Positions 17,412 to 26,659 of a stretch of DNA of 64,000 bases are shown here, piece by piece. Numbering within the stretch: the first letter of the stretch is position 1; each line of letters begins with the position of its first letter. The translations under genes were made by a program, and so were the position numbers. The notes under the pieces were generated by a model. It had not been told where the DNA came from, made no database searches, and saw nothing but the letters and a program-made list of their open reading frames with translations. Source of the DNA: PMNU01 sp035480575. GTDB lineage: Bacteria; Patescibacteriota; Saccharimonadia; Saccharimonadales; UBA4665. Location of the stretch: positions 1 to 64,000 of the forward strand of contig DATIHR010000006.1 in the NCBI GenBank assembly GCA_035480575.1, written 5' to 3'.

Positions 17412-19136
17412 ATGAAAGTCTCGCAACTATTTGGAAGAACCTCAAAGACAGAAGGAATAGACTATAAAATCCCTTCGCATCGTATGCTCACGCAAGCTGG
17501 GTATATTAGGGAATCAACAGCTGGCCGTTATTATTTGCTACCGCTTGGCCTAAATGTGCACGATAAAATTATAGATGTGGTGCGTAAACACATGAATGCA
17601 GCGTCGGCACAAGAAGTAGTCATGCCCGTATTGCACCCCTTAGAACTGTGGCAGGAAACAAATCGCACGACGACGACCGGCTTTGAGCTCATGAAGGTCA
17701 CCGACCGCCGTAATGCTGAATTTGCCCTGGGCGGTACAGCCGAGGAAATGGCCGTGGATCTCGTACGAAAGTTCAATATTAGCTACAAGGATTTGCCGTT
17801 CAATATCTACCAGTTTTCTATGAAGTTCCGGGATGAAATGCGCGCTCGTGGCGGGCTGCTGCGCGTCCGCGAATTCGTCATGAAAGACGCCTATAGCTTT
17901 AGCAACGAGGCGCAGTTTAAAGAGATTTACCAAAAGATGTGGGACGCCTACAAGGCCATTTTTGAAGAGCTTGGCCTAAAAGCGGATGTCGTTGCAGCTG
18001 ATAACGGTTATATTGGGGGCGAGTACTGTCACGAATTTGTTGTAGAGAGCGAGCAAGGCGAAAGCCGCTACTTTATAGATGAAACGTCGGGCTATGCCGC
18101 CCACGAAGACGTCGCGACCTTTAAGGTAGACGATAAAAACCTAGACGAAGCTATGCACGACATGGAAGAAGTCGATGCAGTGCGTGGCACGACCATGGAA
18201 GACGGCGTGAAGTTCCATAATTTGCCTTTGTGGCAGCAAACTAAGGACGTCTTGTTCTTTGACGAGGCAACCAAGCGCTACATTTTGGCAATTATTCGCG
18301 GCGATTTTGACGTAAACGAAACCAAGCTTATGCAAGCGGCCGGAGCATGGGAACTGCGTCCTGCTACCGAGGAAGAGGTCCGCGACGACCTAGGTAGCGA
18401 GCCAGGGTTTATATCGCCCATAGGCATGGTTAAAAAGGGTAACAAGAGCGGTCACGATGTGGTTATTGTTGGCGACAAGTCGCTCAGGACGGTTCGTAAT
18501 ATGTACGGTGGAGCAAACAAAAAACACCGCGATATTTTGAACATTAATATCGATAGAGACTACAAGCCGGATATCGAGGCAGATATAGCGCTCGCACAAC
18601 CAGGCTTTATGAGCCCGGACGGTGGCAAACTCGTAGAAAAGAAGGGCATAGAGGTGGGCAATATTTTCCAGCTGGGTTACCACTACTCTAACCTAATGCA
18701 CGACGCCGAATATACCGACGAAACAGGCAAGCGCCAAAAGTATTATATGGGCTGCTATGGCATCGGCATTGGCCGCACTATGGCAGCAATCGTTGAGGCG
18801 CACCATGACGACAAGGGCATTATTTGGCCGGATACACTGGCGCCATACACGGTATATGTGGCGCGCATTGGGGAGGCTGAGGCCGTTATGAAGGCTGCCG
18901 ACGAGTTGTATGAGGCTTTGCAGGCTGCAGGCGTTTCAGTGCTCTACGACGACCGGGTCGAAGCACGGGCGGGCGAGAAGTTCGCCGACGCAGATTTATT
19001 GGGTATTCCGTACCGCGTGGTGGTAAGTGACCGTACCATCAAGTCCAATCAATACGAAGTAAAAAAGCGTACAGAAACGGATGCGCAGATGCTAGATAAA
19101 GATAACGTGATAAAAGTGGTCGCCGGAGTAAAATGA
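17412..19136 (+). CDS. proS: Prolyl-tRNA synthetase, bacterial type
   Basis: 574 residues, the normal length for the bacterial form with an editing insert. Class II motifs are seen: STAGRYYLLPLG, motif 2 around FRDEMRARGGLLRVREFVMKD (key residues R..E), and motif 3 GIGIGRTMAAI. The central region (about 225-390) corresponds to the YbaK-like editing domain. The C-terminal anticodon-binding domain starts at PYTVYVARIG. The stop codon is TGA, showing that TGA is not reassigned. Confidence 0.96.
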   Translation: MKVSQLFGRTSKTEGIDYKIPSHRMLTQAGYIRESTAGRYYLLPLGLNVHDKIIDVVRKHMNAASAQEVVMPVLHPLELWQETNRTTTTGFELMKVTDRRNAEFALGGTAEEMAVDLVRKFNISYKDLPFNIYQFSMKFRDEMRARGGLLRVREFVMKDAYSFSNEAQFKEIYQKMWDAYKAIFEELGLKADVVAADNGYIGGEYCHEFVVESEQGESRYFIDETSGYAAHEDVATFKVDDKNLDEAMHDMEEVDAVRGTTMEDGVKFHNLPLWQQTKDVLFFDEATKRYILAIIRGDFDVNETKLMQAAGAWELRPATEEEVRDDLGSEPGFISPIGMVKKGNKSGHDVVIVGDKSLRTVRNMYGGANKKHRDILNINIDRDYKPDIEADIALAQPGFMSPDGGKLVEKKGIEVGNIFQLGYHYSNLMHDAEYTDETGKRQKYYMGCYGIGIGRTMAAIVEAHHDDKGIIWPDTLAPYTVYVARIGEAEAVMKAADELYEALQAAGVSVLYDDRVEARAGEKFADADLLGIPYRVVVSDRTIKSNQYEVKKRTETDAQMLDKDNVIKVVAGVK

Positions 19137-19207
19137 ACTTGCTATAATTAACTGTCACTCATGTTTTGAGGTGTTATTTACCAGACAAGAACTAATGGAG
19201 CCAAACT

Positions 19208-19669
19208 ATGAATAAACTATTTCACTTAACAAAGCAGGGCGTAGACGAACTACAGGCCGAGCTAAAAGAGCTTATTGCCGCCCGCAGTATTATTGCTGAC
19301 CGCATTAAGACTGCCCGCGAGTTTGGCGACTTAGGGGAAAATATGGAATACACTGCCGCCCGCCAAGACCAAGAGCGTAACGAAAACCGCATTACCGAAA
19401 TTGAGCACATCCTAAAGAACGTCCAGGTTATTAGCACGCCCAAGAGCGATGGCGCTGTTATGCTGGGCTCGACCATTAAGCTAAAAAGCGAAGACGGCAA
19501 AACCAAAGAGTTCCAAGTTGTTGGTACAGTAGAGGCTGACCCCTTAAACGGCAAGATTTCCGACGAATCGCCCATTGGCCGCGCACTGATGGGTAAAAAA
19601 GAAGGCGACGCAGTCGAGATTAAAACACCGGTAGAAACCGCAGCCTACAAAATTATAGACATTAGCTAG
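19208..19669 (+). CDS. greA: Transcription elongation factor GreA
   Basis: 153 residues. The N-terminal coiled coil carries the tip acidic motif GDLGENMEY (GDLSENAEY in most), and a C-terminal FKBP-like domain ends with SPIGRALMGKKEGD. It rescues backtracked RNA polymerase. TATAAT at 19143-19148 and a short TGGAG upstream give a leader of about 50 nt. It is a single-gene transcript ending at the next hairpin. Confidence 0.95.
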   Translation: MNKLFHLTKQGVDELQAELKELIAARSIIADRIKTAREFGDLGENMEYTAARQDQERNENRITEIEHILKNVQVISTPKSDGAVMLGSTIKLKSEDGKTKEFQVVGTVEADPLNGKISDESPIGRALMGKKEGDAVEIKTPVETAAYKIIDIS

Positions 19670-19689
19670 GTTAGTAGTCGTTCCACACT

Positions 19690-19716
19690 AGAACCCCTGT
19701 TATTAACAGGGGTTCT
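19690..19716 (+). terminator. Intrinsic terminator after greA
   Basis: Perfect 12-bp arms AGAACCCCTGTT (19690-19701) and AACAGGGGTTCT (19705-19716) with a 3-nt loop, followed by TTGG. Confidence 0.85.
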
Positions 19717-19735
19717 TTGGTACTATGTAACAGAT

Positions 19736-21271
19736 ATGAACTGGCTCAATACCATTGCAGATGAGCTCGAAATTCGTCACCCTGAGGGTGAGATCTTAAT
19801 CGAGACCGGCAGCGCACCTTCTGGTACGTATCATCTAGGACACCTGCGCGAGCTTGTTATAGCCGATGCGGTGCTACTAGAAATGCGTCGCCGTGGCCGC
19901 CAGTCCAGGCATGTGCAGTTTGTAGACGACCTCGATAACTTGCGTAAAATACCGGTGAATGTACCTGCGGAATTCGAAAAGCACATCGGCTACCCCATTT
20001 GCGATATACCAGCGCCCGACGGTTCGGATCGTTCGTATGCCGATTATTTCTTACAAGGCCTTATTGATGCCTGCGCGATTTTAGGCATAGAGGTGGAGTA
20101 CACTCGCGCTTACAAGCGATGGCGCGAAGGTTGGTTTGTGCCCGCAATCGAGTTAGCGCTCACTAACATTCCCAAGGTGCGCAAGGTGCTCGAGGAAGTC
20201 TCGGGCCGTCAGCTCGATGACACCTGGTCACCAATTCAGATTATCGAAGACGGTCGGCTTAAAAAGCGTCCGTTCATCTCTATGGACACATCGAACAAAA
20301 CGCTCCAGTATCAGGATACAGCGGGTAAGCCGCAGACCATAGCGTACGATACGGGCTTAGTAAAACTGGACTGGCGTCTAGATTTTCCTGCGCATTGGTT
20401 TTTGCAGCACGTTGCCTGTGAACCCTCTGGGCGGGACCATAGCACCAAAGGGGGCTCCGTCGAAACTGGCGAGCACATTTGCCGCGAGGTATACGGTGCC
20501 GAACCGCCGCTTGCAGTACCCTATGACTTTATAAATATGGCCGGCGACACTAAAAAAATGAGCGCTTCAAAGGGCACTGGTCTAGATGCAGTAGAGAGTG
20601 CAAGCCTTATGCCTGCCGAAGTCGTCCGCTATTTTATATTGCGTTCGCCACCGGCGAAGCGTTTGTCCTTTGACCCTGTTAGTGGTGTTGTCCAGCTCGT
20701 GGACGAGTTCGCTACGTTTGCGGCTAAAACAGATAAGACTGAGTCTGAACAGCAGCTTTGGTATATCTGTACACGAGGCAAAGACCAAGGACGTAGCGTT
20801 AGCCGTGTACCATTCTCGCATCTAGTCGCTAGCTACCAGGCTTCATTAAAAGACGCGGGCAAAACACTCGATGTTATTAAACGAACCGAATACTCTAAAA
20901 TTGCCGAAGAAGACGCAGAGATTATTACGCAAGAGCTCAAGTTTATAGACGAATGGCTACGTCTGCGGGCCCCTGAAGATGTCAAGTTCGCACTCGCCGA
21001 TAGTGTGAGCACTAGTGATTTTAGCGAGCAAGAGCAAATCTTTCTGCGTAAACTAAGCGATAAGGCTGCGGCTGCTCCTACTGATGCCGACGGAGCATAC
21101 TTCCACGAACGTATTTACGAGCTTAAGGACGAGCTTGGTATGCAGCCCAAAGATATGTTTACGACACTCTACAAAGCCCTTATAGGCAAGACTTCGGGCC
21201 CTCGCGCCGGCTGGTTTTTGAGCATTCTGCCGCGCGATTGGCTGGTTCGTCGGTTGAAACTCGAGGCATAG
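19736..21271 (+). CDS. lysS: Lysyl-tRNA synthetase, class I
   Basis: 511 residues. This is the class I (archaeal-type) LysRS, unrelated to the class II enzyme of most bacteria. The Rossmann-fold motifs are HLGHLRE (HIGH-like, about 38-44) and KKMSASKG (KMSKS). SGRDHSTKGGSVETG and PYDFINMAGD are also typical. TACTAT at 19721-19726 ends 9 nt before the ATG. The C-terminus has a helical anticodon-binding region but no KTSC domain; that domain is found at the start of the very next gene. Confidence 0.95.
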   Translation: MNWLNTIADELEIRHPEGEILIETGSAPSGTYHLGHLRELVIADAVLLEMRRRGRQSRHVQFVDDLDNLRKIPVNVPAEFEKHIGYPICDIPAPDGSDRSYADYFLQGLIDACAILGIEVEYTRAYKRWREGWFVPAIELALTNIPKVRKVLEEVSGRQLDDTWSPIQIIEDGRLKKRPFISMDTSNKTLQYQDTAGKPQTIAYDTGLVKLDWRLDFPAHWFLQHVACEPSGRDHSTKGGSVETGEHICREVYGAEPPLAVPYDFINMAGDTKKMSASKGTGLDAVESASLMPAEVVRYFILRSPPAKRLSFDPVSGVVQLVDEFATFAAKTDKTESEQQLWYICTRGKDQGRSVSRVPFSHLVASYQASLKDAGKTLDVIKRTEYSKIAEEDAEIITQELKFIDEWLRLRAPEDVKFALADSVSTSDFSEQEQIFLRKLSDKAAAAPTDADGAYFHERIYELKDELGMQPKDMFTTLYKALIGKTSGPRAGWFLSILPRDWLVRRLKLEA

Positions 21272-21275
21272 CCTT

Positions 21276-22052
21276 ATGCAGCGCCTGCCCGTAGAATCTT
21301 CCGATATTGTGTCCCTGGGGTACGACCCAAAAACCCGAGTGCTCGAGATAGAATTTAAAGGGCAGCGCGTGTACCAATATTTAGATGTTGCCCCAGATGT
21401 CTACGAGCGTTTCGTACGCACCGATTCGTACGGCGAATTCTTTTTTGCGCACATTACCAAGCACTACCGCTTCAAAAAAATAGAGGCTGCTGCGCGGGCG
21501 CCGAGCGGTGCACTCGCGTTCGTAACCGGCAGTGCCCGTAAACTAGGCAATTTACAGCGAGCGTGCGAGCAGTACGGTATCGAGATTGAGCAGCTAGCGC
21601 TGCCGGTAGACGAGATTCAGTCCGACGATCCGCAAAAAGTAGCCCTGCACAAAGCCAGGCAGGCCTACAAGCTTGCCGGGCGGCCCGTGGTTACCAATGA
21701 CTCGTACTGGAATATCATCGCACTGCGCGGTTTTCCAGGAGCGTATATGAATGATGTAGCCAAGTGGCTTAAGGCCGAGGATTTCCTGGCGCTTATGCAA
21801 GGTAAAACAGACCGCAGCATATGCTGCACCGACACGTTGGTATACTACGACGGTAAAAAGTCTAAGGCATTTTCGCAGGATGTATGGGGTACTATAGGTG
21901 ATACGCCAAAGGGCGAGGGGCAATCTATGGAACAATTGGTAACATTTGTTGGTAAAACCCATACCATTGCTGAGGCTCCGGGTGCTGACGGTACTATTTG
22001 GCAGGATTTTGCGAAGTGGTACAATATGCAACTGCGATTCCAACGTGGATAG
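21276..22052 (+). CDS. KTSC domain fused to HAM1/RdgB-like NTP pyrophosphatase
   Basis: 258 residues, starting 4 nt after lysS. Residues 1-70 look like a KTSC domain, a short unit named from the C-terminus of some lysyl-tRNA synthetases, with its YxY core (Y33-Q-Y35). Residues about 78-258 resemble HAM1/RdgB inosine-triphosphate pyrophosphatases: FVTGSARKLGNL in place of the usual nucleotide-binding T-G-N-x-x-K segment, VVTNDSYWNIIALRGFPGAY with the conserved Asp, and a late GADGTIWQDF. Sanitising of non-canonical purine NTPs is the family role, but several motif positions are altered, so activity is uncertain. Confidence 0.75.
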   Translation: MQRLPVESSDIVSLGYDPKTRVLEIEFKGQRVYQYLDVAPDVYERFVRTDSYGEFFFAHITKHYRFKKIEAAARAPSGALAFVTGSARKLGNLQRACEQYGIEIEQLALPVDEIQSDDPQKVALHKARQAYKLAGRPVVTNDSYWNIIALRGFPGAYMNDVAKWLKAEDFLALMQGKTDRSICCTDTLVYYDGKKSKAFSQDVWGTIGDTPKGEGQSMEQLVTFVGKTHTIAEAPGADGTIWQDFAKWYNMQLRFQRG

Positions 22053-22093
22053 CAGTATGTAATAATGATATTGACTTTTAAGCATAAGTATTC

Positions 22094-22110
22094 TATACTT
22101 TGAATATAAT
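22094..22110 (+). promoter_or_regulatory. Tandem -10 boxes upstream of the His-rich membrane protein
   Basis: TATACT (22094-22099) and TATAAT (22105-22110) precede an A-rich leader of about 45-60 nt with no Shine-Dalgarno. Confidence 0.45.
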
Positions 22111-22161
22111 TAAATAAAAAAACCAAAATCTGTACAACAATTAAGAAAACGCCCAACCACT

Positions 22162-24102
22162 ATGTCAGCAGCACCAGAAGCACCAGCGCCACCAGCACCA
22201 GCAACTCCTCCGGTAGAAGAAGGGGTGAAGTTTAGTCACGCGGGTGGTTATTATGACCGTTTTTGGGACGGCAAGGGTACACCAAAAGCCAAGCAAGTAC
22301 GCCGCCTAGAAAACGCCGTCAAAGACATGAGTAGGGGTGAATATGGCCAGCATGTGAGCGATATTGCTACAAGTAGTTGGGACGATAACCCGGACGACCC
22401 TGATGCGCAACCTATCGCTGTATACGATAATGATTTTGTTTACTGGGCTCAAGATTTTAAGAATGCAACTAGTGAAGATGGCAAAGATCATGTTGTCGAA
22501 CACATAGTGCGGAATTTAGAGTCGGGCAGGGGCGCTCCACTGAGCGACGGCGAGTATGACCTCCTCTCGGATAAGGTAGAGCGAGATTTGTCATGGGCTG
22601 CCAGCCTTCCAGAAGATCGAGACTACGATCCTCTTAATGCGCTCGGTGGCGCCATTAAGGACTATCGTGCCTTAGAAGAACGTGCGGTTGAGGCGCGTGT
22701 ACAATACAACGAAGCGCACGGCAAGGTGTATAGGGGCGCTAAAAATGCATTGTACGCGCTGCGGGGTGGCTTAGGGCTTGGCGAAGCCATAAACAGCGGC
22801 ATCGCGCATGTTGCCGGTCGGGTTGCTGCCCGTGTGTACGGTGGTGAGAGGCCCATAGACCCCGAGAAAGTGGCTAGGGTGCGCGTTCTCGCGCGCGGTG
22901 CTGGCGGCGTAGCTATGCTGGCGGTTGGTATGTATGCCAGCTTAAAGGGTATAGGGCACTTCCATGCTGGCGATGTCCACGCTACCGCAGCCGACCAAGC
23001 CGCAAACCCAACAACGTTTGCTGACGCTGCCTCCCACACTGCACGTAGTGTTAACGAAGCAGCACAGGGCCACGCGCAAAGCGTTGGCGATGCTGTCCAT
23101 GGCCATGGCTTGCCGACCGAAACGTCCCCCTTGGGCGAAGTGCATTCAGACGGCCACGGCCACGTGCAAGGTACCGTGTACGAACATACCCGCGCCTACG
23201 CTGAAAAGAACGGCATTTTGGACGACCTTGGTGGCCCAGACAGTAAAGAGTTCCACCGCGCTGTAGATAACGTGCTTAAACATAACAACATCGGTGGCCC
23301 CGATGCAACACACTCCGAGCGTTGGCACGCTGCAACAGGCTTAGACGCCGACCACAAAATTACCATTAGTGCCGACGACTTTAAGGGTATGGTACATGGC
23401 CATGACACTCCTGCAACTACGACCGGAGCAGAGGCAGCCACGCCTCATACGGCTGGCGGCGATCATACCGCACATCCAGCCGAGGGCCATACTGGCCACA
23501 CTGCTACTGCCGCACAACCCGAAGGTAGTACTGCTGCGCACCCAAGCACTGCTGACGAAGCAGCGCAAAAATGGGTTGAACACAACCAGCAGCAACGTGA
23601 CGCCTTGCACGATTCGTACCAGCACGATGCATCTGCGCATGCAACAACTGCTGAACATGACAGCGGCCCTTCGGTAGGCCTTGAGTACGTAGCAGGCGGT
23701 ACATTCGCCTTAGCAGCGGCAGCTGTTGGCGGTACCATAGTCGGCGAAGCAGTTAAGAAGCGGCGGGATCAAGCCGAAGTGGTTGCGAGCCAAGTTCATC
23801 AAGCCGAAGTAATAGCAGAAAGGGATCGCATTCGTGAAGCGGCAGAAGCGCGCTCAAACGATGCTGAAGAGGACGATGACGAAGACGGCGAAGACGAATT
23901 GCCCACCACTGACGATTCTATAGCAGTGTCCCCCGATTCATGGGACCGAGATGGTGACGGGCAATTTACAGTAGTCGATACAATAGACCCTACTGCTGCG
24001 CGTCAATTTCTGATTGACAGTGGCCGTAACGTGACAGACCTTGAGGACGATGAGGTGGTGCAAGATTATATTGAGCTCATCAGGCAGCAACAGCGTACAT
24101 AG
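22162..24102 (+). CDS. His/Ala-rich membrane protein with EF-hand-like loop, unknown function
   Basis: 646 residues. The Pro/Ala-rich N-terminal tail leads to a charged soluble region (about 20-200). A hydrophobic helix follows (about 248-268), then a long His/Ala/Thr-rich region (about 270-510), a second hydrophobic segment (about 513-535), a charged coiled stretch, an acidic run, and DRDGDGQFTVVD, which fits a calcium-binding loop. It is not recognised as a known family. The general plan (soluble part, membrane segments, His/Thr/Pro-rich region containing a GHxY- or DHKI-like phrase) recalls the PP2C-like protein at 36317-38563. The Ala/His codon-rich section raises local GC. Confidence 0.75.
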   Translation: MSAAPEAPAPPAPATPPVEEGVKFSHAGGYYDRFWDGKGTPKAKQVRRLENAVKDMSRGEYGQHVSDIATSSWDDNPDDPDAQPIAVYDNDFVYWAQDFKNATSEDGKDHVVEHIVRNLESGRGAPLSDGEYDLLSDKVERDLSWAASLPEDRDYDPLNALGGAIKDYRALEERAVEARVQYNEAHGKVYRGAKNALYALRGGLGLGEAINSGIAHVAGRVAARVYGGERPIDPEKVARVRVLARGAGGVAMLAVGMYASLKGIGHFHAGDVHATAADQAANPTTFADAASHTARSVNEAAQGHAQSVGDAVHGHGLPTETSPLGEVHSDGHGHVQGTVYEHTRAYAEKNGILDDLGGPDSKEFHRAVDNVLKHNNIGGPDATHSERWHAATGLDADHKITISADDFKGMVHGHDTPATTTGAEAATPHTAGGDHTAHPAEGHTGHTATAAQPEGSTAAHPSTADEAAQKWVEHNQQQRDALHDSYQHDASAHATTAEHDSGPSVGLEYVAGGTFALAAAAVGGTIVGEAVKKRRDQAEVVASQVHQAEVIAERDRIREAAEARSNDAEEDDDEDGEDELPTTDDSIAVSPDSWDRDGDGQFTVVDTIDPTAARQFLIDSGRNVTDLEDDEVVQDYIELIRQQQRT

Positions 24103-24164
24103 CCACGAGAACACTGAAAGTAATGTGGTTATAAGTAGGCAAGCGGCTCTATATAATACCCAGC

Positions 24165-24998
24165 GTGGGTATTGGCGATACAGTATGGCATAAGTGGCTG
24201 CGCAGGCCATATAACCTGGCAGCACGCGATATAGGGCATGGCAACACAACTGTTGTATTGCTGCATGGCATTGGCGCCAGTGGTGCTGTGTGGCAAAGCC
24301 TCATCCGCCTGCTAGAGCCAGCCGAATGGCGGGTGTTGGTACCCGATTTATTGGGCTTTGGTGCATCACCGAAACCACAGTGGGGTGACTACACTGTACA
24401 CGACCACGCCAAACAGGTTATCGCGCTCCTTAAGCGTGCTAAAGTAAAAGGCCCGGTCGTTATTGTTGGCCATTCTATGGGTACGCTTATTGCAACGCGC
24501 ATTGCTAGCACAAACCCTAAACGGGTAGGGCGGCTTATTTTATACGAACCACCATTGTATGCTATGGACCCGGAGTTTCCGGGGCATGTGCGCCGCCGTG
24601 AATACTATTTTGCACTATATACATTCATCGCTGCACATCCACAGCTAGCTGTCACACAAGCGCAGCTGGTCTGGCGTATTGCCAAAAAGATTGTTGGTTT
24701 ACGCTTGAGCGAGGCAGAATGGATACCGTTTTCGCGGTCTTTGCATAATACAATTATGCGGAAAACTGCATATAGCGAGCTGCATAGTATTCAAGTGCCA
24801 ACAGATATTATTCATGGCCGGTTCGACCTAGTCGTGACGCGCAAAGACGTGCGCCGGATGTACCGGCGAAACCACAATATTACCTGGCACACCGTACCAG
24901 ATGTACATGGCATATCTGTCCGGAGTGCTCGCTACCTGGCGGCGTTACTCCAAGGTAAACCACCGCCTAAAAAACGGACTAAAAAAAGAACCCCCTAG
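24165..24998 (+). CDS. Alpha/beta hydrolase
   Basis: 277 residues. The oxyanion segment LLHGIGASG is followed by the nucleophile elbow GHSMG, an acid in HGRFDLVV and the catalytic His in PDVHGIS, a complete triad. The predicted start is a GTG: TATAAT at 24152-24157 ends 7 nt before it, so the mRNA is probably leaderless. The C-terminal basic tail (KKRTKKRTP) is encoded by the terminator stem that overlaps the stop codon. The substrate cannot be told from sequence. Confidence 0.9.
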   Translation: MGIGDTVWHKWLRRPYNLAARDIGHGNTTVVLLHGIGASGAVWQSLIRLLEPAEWRVLVPDLLGFGASPKPQWGDYTVHDHAKQVIALLKRAKVKGPVVIVGHSMGTLIATRIASTNPKRVGRLILYEPPLYAMDPEFPGHVRRREYYFALYTFIAAHPQLAVTQAQLVWRIAKKIVGLRLSEAEWIPFSRSLHNTIMRKTAYSELHSIQVPTDIIHGRFDLVVTRKDVRRMYRRNHNITWHTVPDVHGISVRSARYLAALLQGKPPPKKRTKKRTP

Positions 24999-25010
24999 GC
25001 TAGGGGGTTC
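24988..25010 (+). terminator. Terminator overlapping the hydrolase stop codon
   Basis: GAACCCCCTA (24988-24997) pairs with TAGGGGGTTC (25001-25010), flanked by an A-run and TTT. The TAG stop lies in the left arm and loop. It is usable in both directions, for the hydrolase and the convergent LPXTG-like gene. Confidence 0.88.
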
Positions 25011-25031
25011 TTTGGGTTGCGCCAGGTTGTA

Positions 25032-25724
25032 TTACCGGCGAGTACGGTACTTCAAGCGAAGTACATTACCGACGTAACCAAGTACGCCTATGGTGCCAGC
25101 AGTAGCAAATGCACCTTCGGGCCCGGTTGCGGGTAGGGTAGCAGGAGTGTCTGTGCCTACGCCCTTAACTTCGGGCTTAGGCTGTTCAGGGGTCTTAGGT
25201 TGGTCGGGGGTAACCGGAACGGTTACGACTACCTTGGCAATGTCACAACCTGATTGCGGGTTGTCTTTTACCTGGCTGTCACCGGTAAAGCAGGCTTTGT
25301 TGTCTATAACGTCTTTATCTTTGGTAGACGTTACCTTAACAACGTATTCCTTGGTGACCTTTTGGCCGGCTTTAATGGTGCCGAGGTCTTCAGTAATAGT
25401 ACGCTTAGAGGTGTCGCTTACTAGTTCTACACCAGTAGGCAAGGTGTCAGTAAGCTTGGTGTAGTACATGTCGTTGTACCCGCGGCTGTCGCTTGCGCCA
25501 GTGTTGGTAATAACAATAGTGTACTTAAGCACATCACCCGTGTGGGCGGTTACGGCGTTTGCGACGTCGTTGGCGTCAAGCATAGCACTATTAGTGCTTT
25601 GGTTCTGGACGTATTTAGTTATAACGCCCTTAGGGTGCCAGGCAAATGCCGGGGCAGCAACCGTTAAAGCCATTGCAACACCTACGGCTGCGCTACTGGC
25701 AGCAAATTTAGTAGTACGATTCAT
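25032..25724 (-). CDS. LPXTG-like cell-surface protein with DUF11-type domain
   Basis: 230 residues. An N-terminal signal peptide (about 1-28, ending APAFA) precedes one DUF11-like beta domain (about 60-165: LKYTIVITNTGASD, LPTGVELV, GTIKAGQKV). A Pro/Lys linker and LPATG followed by a hydrophobic stretch and a KYRTRR tail complete it, which is a sortase-type sorting signal. Two Cys in the domain may form a disulphide. It would be anchored to the wall if a sortase exists; none is in this window. The gene has the best consensus promoter seen here and a good Shine-Dalgarno (AAGGAG), suggesting high expression. Confidence 0.9.
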   Translation of the reverse strand: MNRTTKFAASSAAVGVAMALTVAAPAFAWHPKGVITKYVQNQSTNSAMLDANDVANAVTAHTGDVLKYTIVITNTGASDSRGYNDMYYTKLTDTLPTGVELVSDTSKRTITEDLGTIKAGQKVTKEYVVKVTSTKDKDVIDNKACFTGDSQVKDNPQSGCDIAKVVVTVPVTPDQPKTPEQPKPEVKGVGTDTPATLPATGPEGAFATAGTIGVLGYVGNVLRLKYRTRR

Positions 25725-25773
25725 AAAAACTCCTTACACCCCACCGAAGTCTCTATTTCGATAGGATTAAGGC

Positions 25774-25802
25774 ATTATATACTAGTTATGCTTTATTGTC
25801 AA
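25774..25802 (-). promoter_or_regulatory. Consensus sigma70-type promoter of the LPXTG-like gene
   Basis: TTGACA (25802-25797) and TATAAT (25779-25774) are separated by exactly 17 nt on the minus strand, about 50 nt upstream of the ATG at 25724. Confidence 0.9.
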
Positions 25803-25825
25803 TACCCTTACCAGAGATAAGCAGT

Positions 25826-26623
25826 TTAAAAACGAGTTTCGGGCTTAGATTGGGGCCAGAGCATTGCATAAAAGGTGCGTTGGGTATCGGCAAGTTCTTG
25901 GCTGTAGGTTTCTATACCAAACAGCTCGCCGTCTTTCCAGTGTATGGATGCTACGACGTTATCGTATACGGCACAGGAGTGGGTAATGTGTAGTGTGGTG
26001 GATGCAATTAGGTTGTACTCTATACCGTCAATGCGGCGGCTTACCTTAACTTTGGGCTTGTTTTCGAACCAGCTGGTAACGAATTCATCGTTTATAAGGA
26101 GTTTAGTGTGCAGTTGTTTTTCTTCGAAAGCGGCTGCCCAACGTTCCATAAAAGCGCGTCCAGTGGGCTCGTCCAGTATTCGGTAGCCCTGGCCAATAAT
26201 GGGCGTTCTGGCGCGCAACTGATTCCAGAGTATTTGTCGGATGCCCTCAGGGCCGCGGTAAAACTGTACACGAGCAGCAGGGGAACTTAACGAATTGCGG
26301 GCTAAAACTTGCTCTATAAGGCCAAGCTCGTCTTGTAAGTTTTTTAGCTCGTGCTCTTTTTCGTTTATGAGTATATGCAGGTTAGTAATAGGCGCAGCCT
26401 TAATAACGCCCCGTTTGTAGTGGCTTTCTACCTCAATAAGGTTACTAGCCATAAGTTGGTCGATAAGCCGGTAAATGCGGGTGCGTTCAACGCCAGACGA
26501 GCGCGATAGTTGCGATATCGTTTGTGGGCCTTGAGCATGTAAGGCTAGGTATATGTCGGCAATCTCTATATCTAGGCCAAGTTTACCAAAGTAGGTGCGA
26601 ATGGCGATGGTATCAGTAAGCAT
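25826..26623 (-). CDS. TrmB-like transcriptional regulator
   Basis: 265 residues from ATG 26623. An N-terminal winged helix (TISQLSRSSGVERTRIYRLIDQL) precedes a coiled coil (about 80-105) and a C-terminal effector-like domain, the layout of TrmB-family regulators. The in-frame extension to 26713 is rejected because TACACT at 26635-26630 ends 6 nt before this ATG and a palindromic operator lies just beyond. The effector is unknown. The gene diverges from the msrA-heliorhodopsin region, so it may control that side as well as itself. Confidence 0.82.
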   Translation of the reverse strand: MLTDTIAIRTYFGKLGLDIEIADIYLALHAQGPQTISQLSRSSGVERTRIYRLIDQLMASNLIEVESHYKRGVIKAAPITNLHILINEKEHELKNLQDELGLIEQVLARNSLSSPAARVQFYRGPEGIRQILWNQLRARTPIIGQGYRILDEPTGRAFMERWAAAFEEKQLHTKLLINDEFVTSWFENKPKVKVSRRIDGIEYNLIASTTLHITHSCAVYDNVVASIHWKDGELFGIETYSQELADTQRTFYAMLWPQSKPETRF

Positions 26624-26640
26624 AGGCGTAGTGTAACAGT

Positions 26641-26659
26641 TTGTGCACTTTTTGCACAA
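26641..26659. promoter_or_regulatory. Palindromic operator TTGTGCA-N5-TGCACAA
   Basis: A perfect 7-bp inverted repeat lies immediately upstream of the regulator's -10 box. A second half-site, TTGTGCAA at 26696-26703 followed by GCGCACAG, lies 55 bp away towards msrA. The position fits autorepression and control of the divergent genes. Confidence 0.6.

Noticed and set aside
19134..19136. TGA recoded to Gly as in some CPR groups
   Set aside because: TGA ends proS and other genes at the expected length, and an RF2 gene is present.
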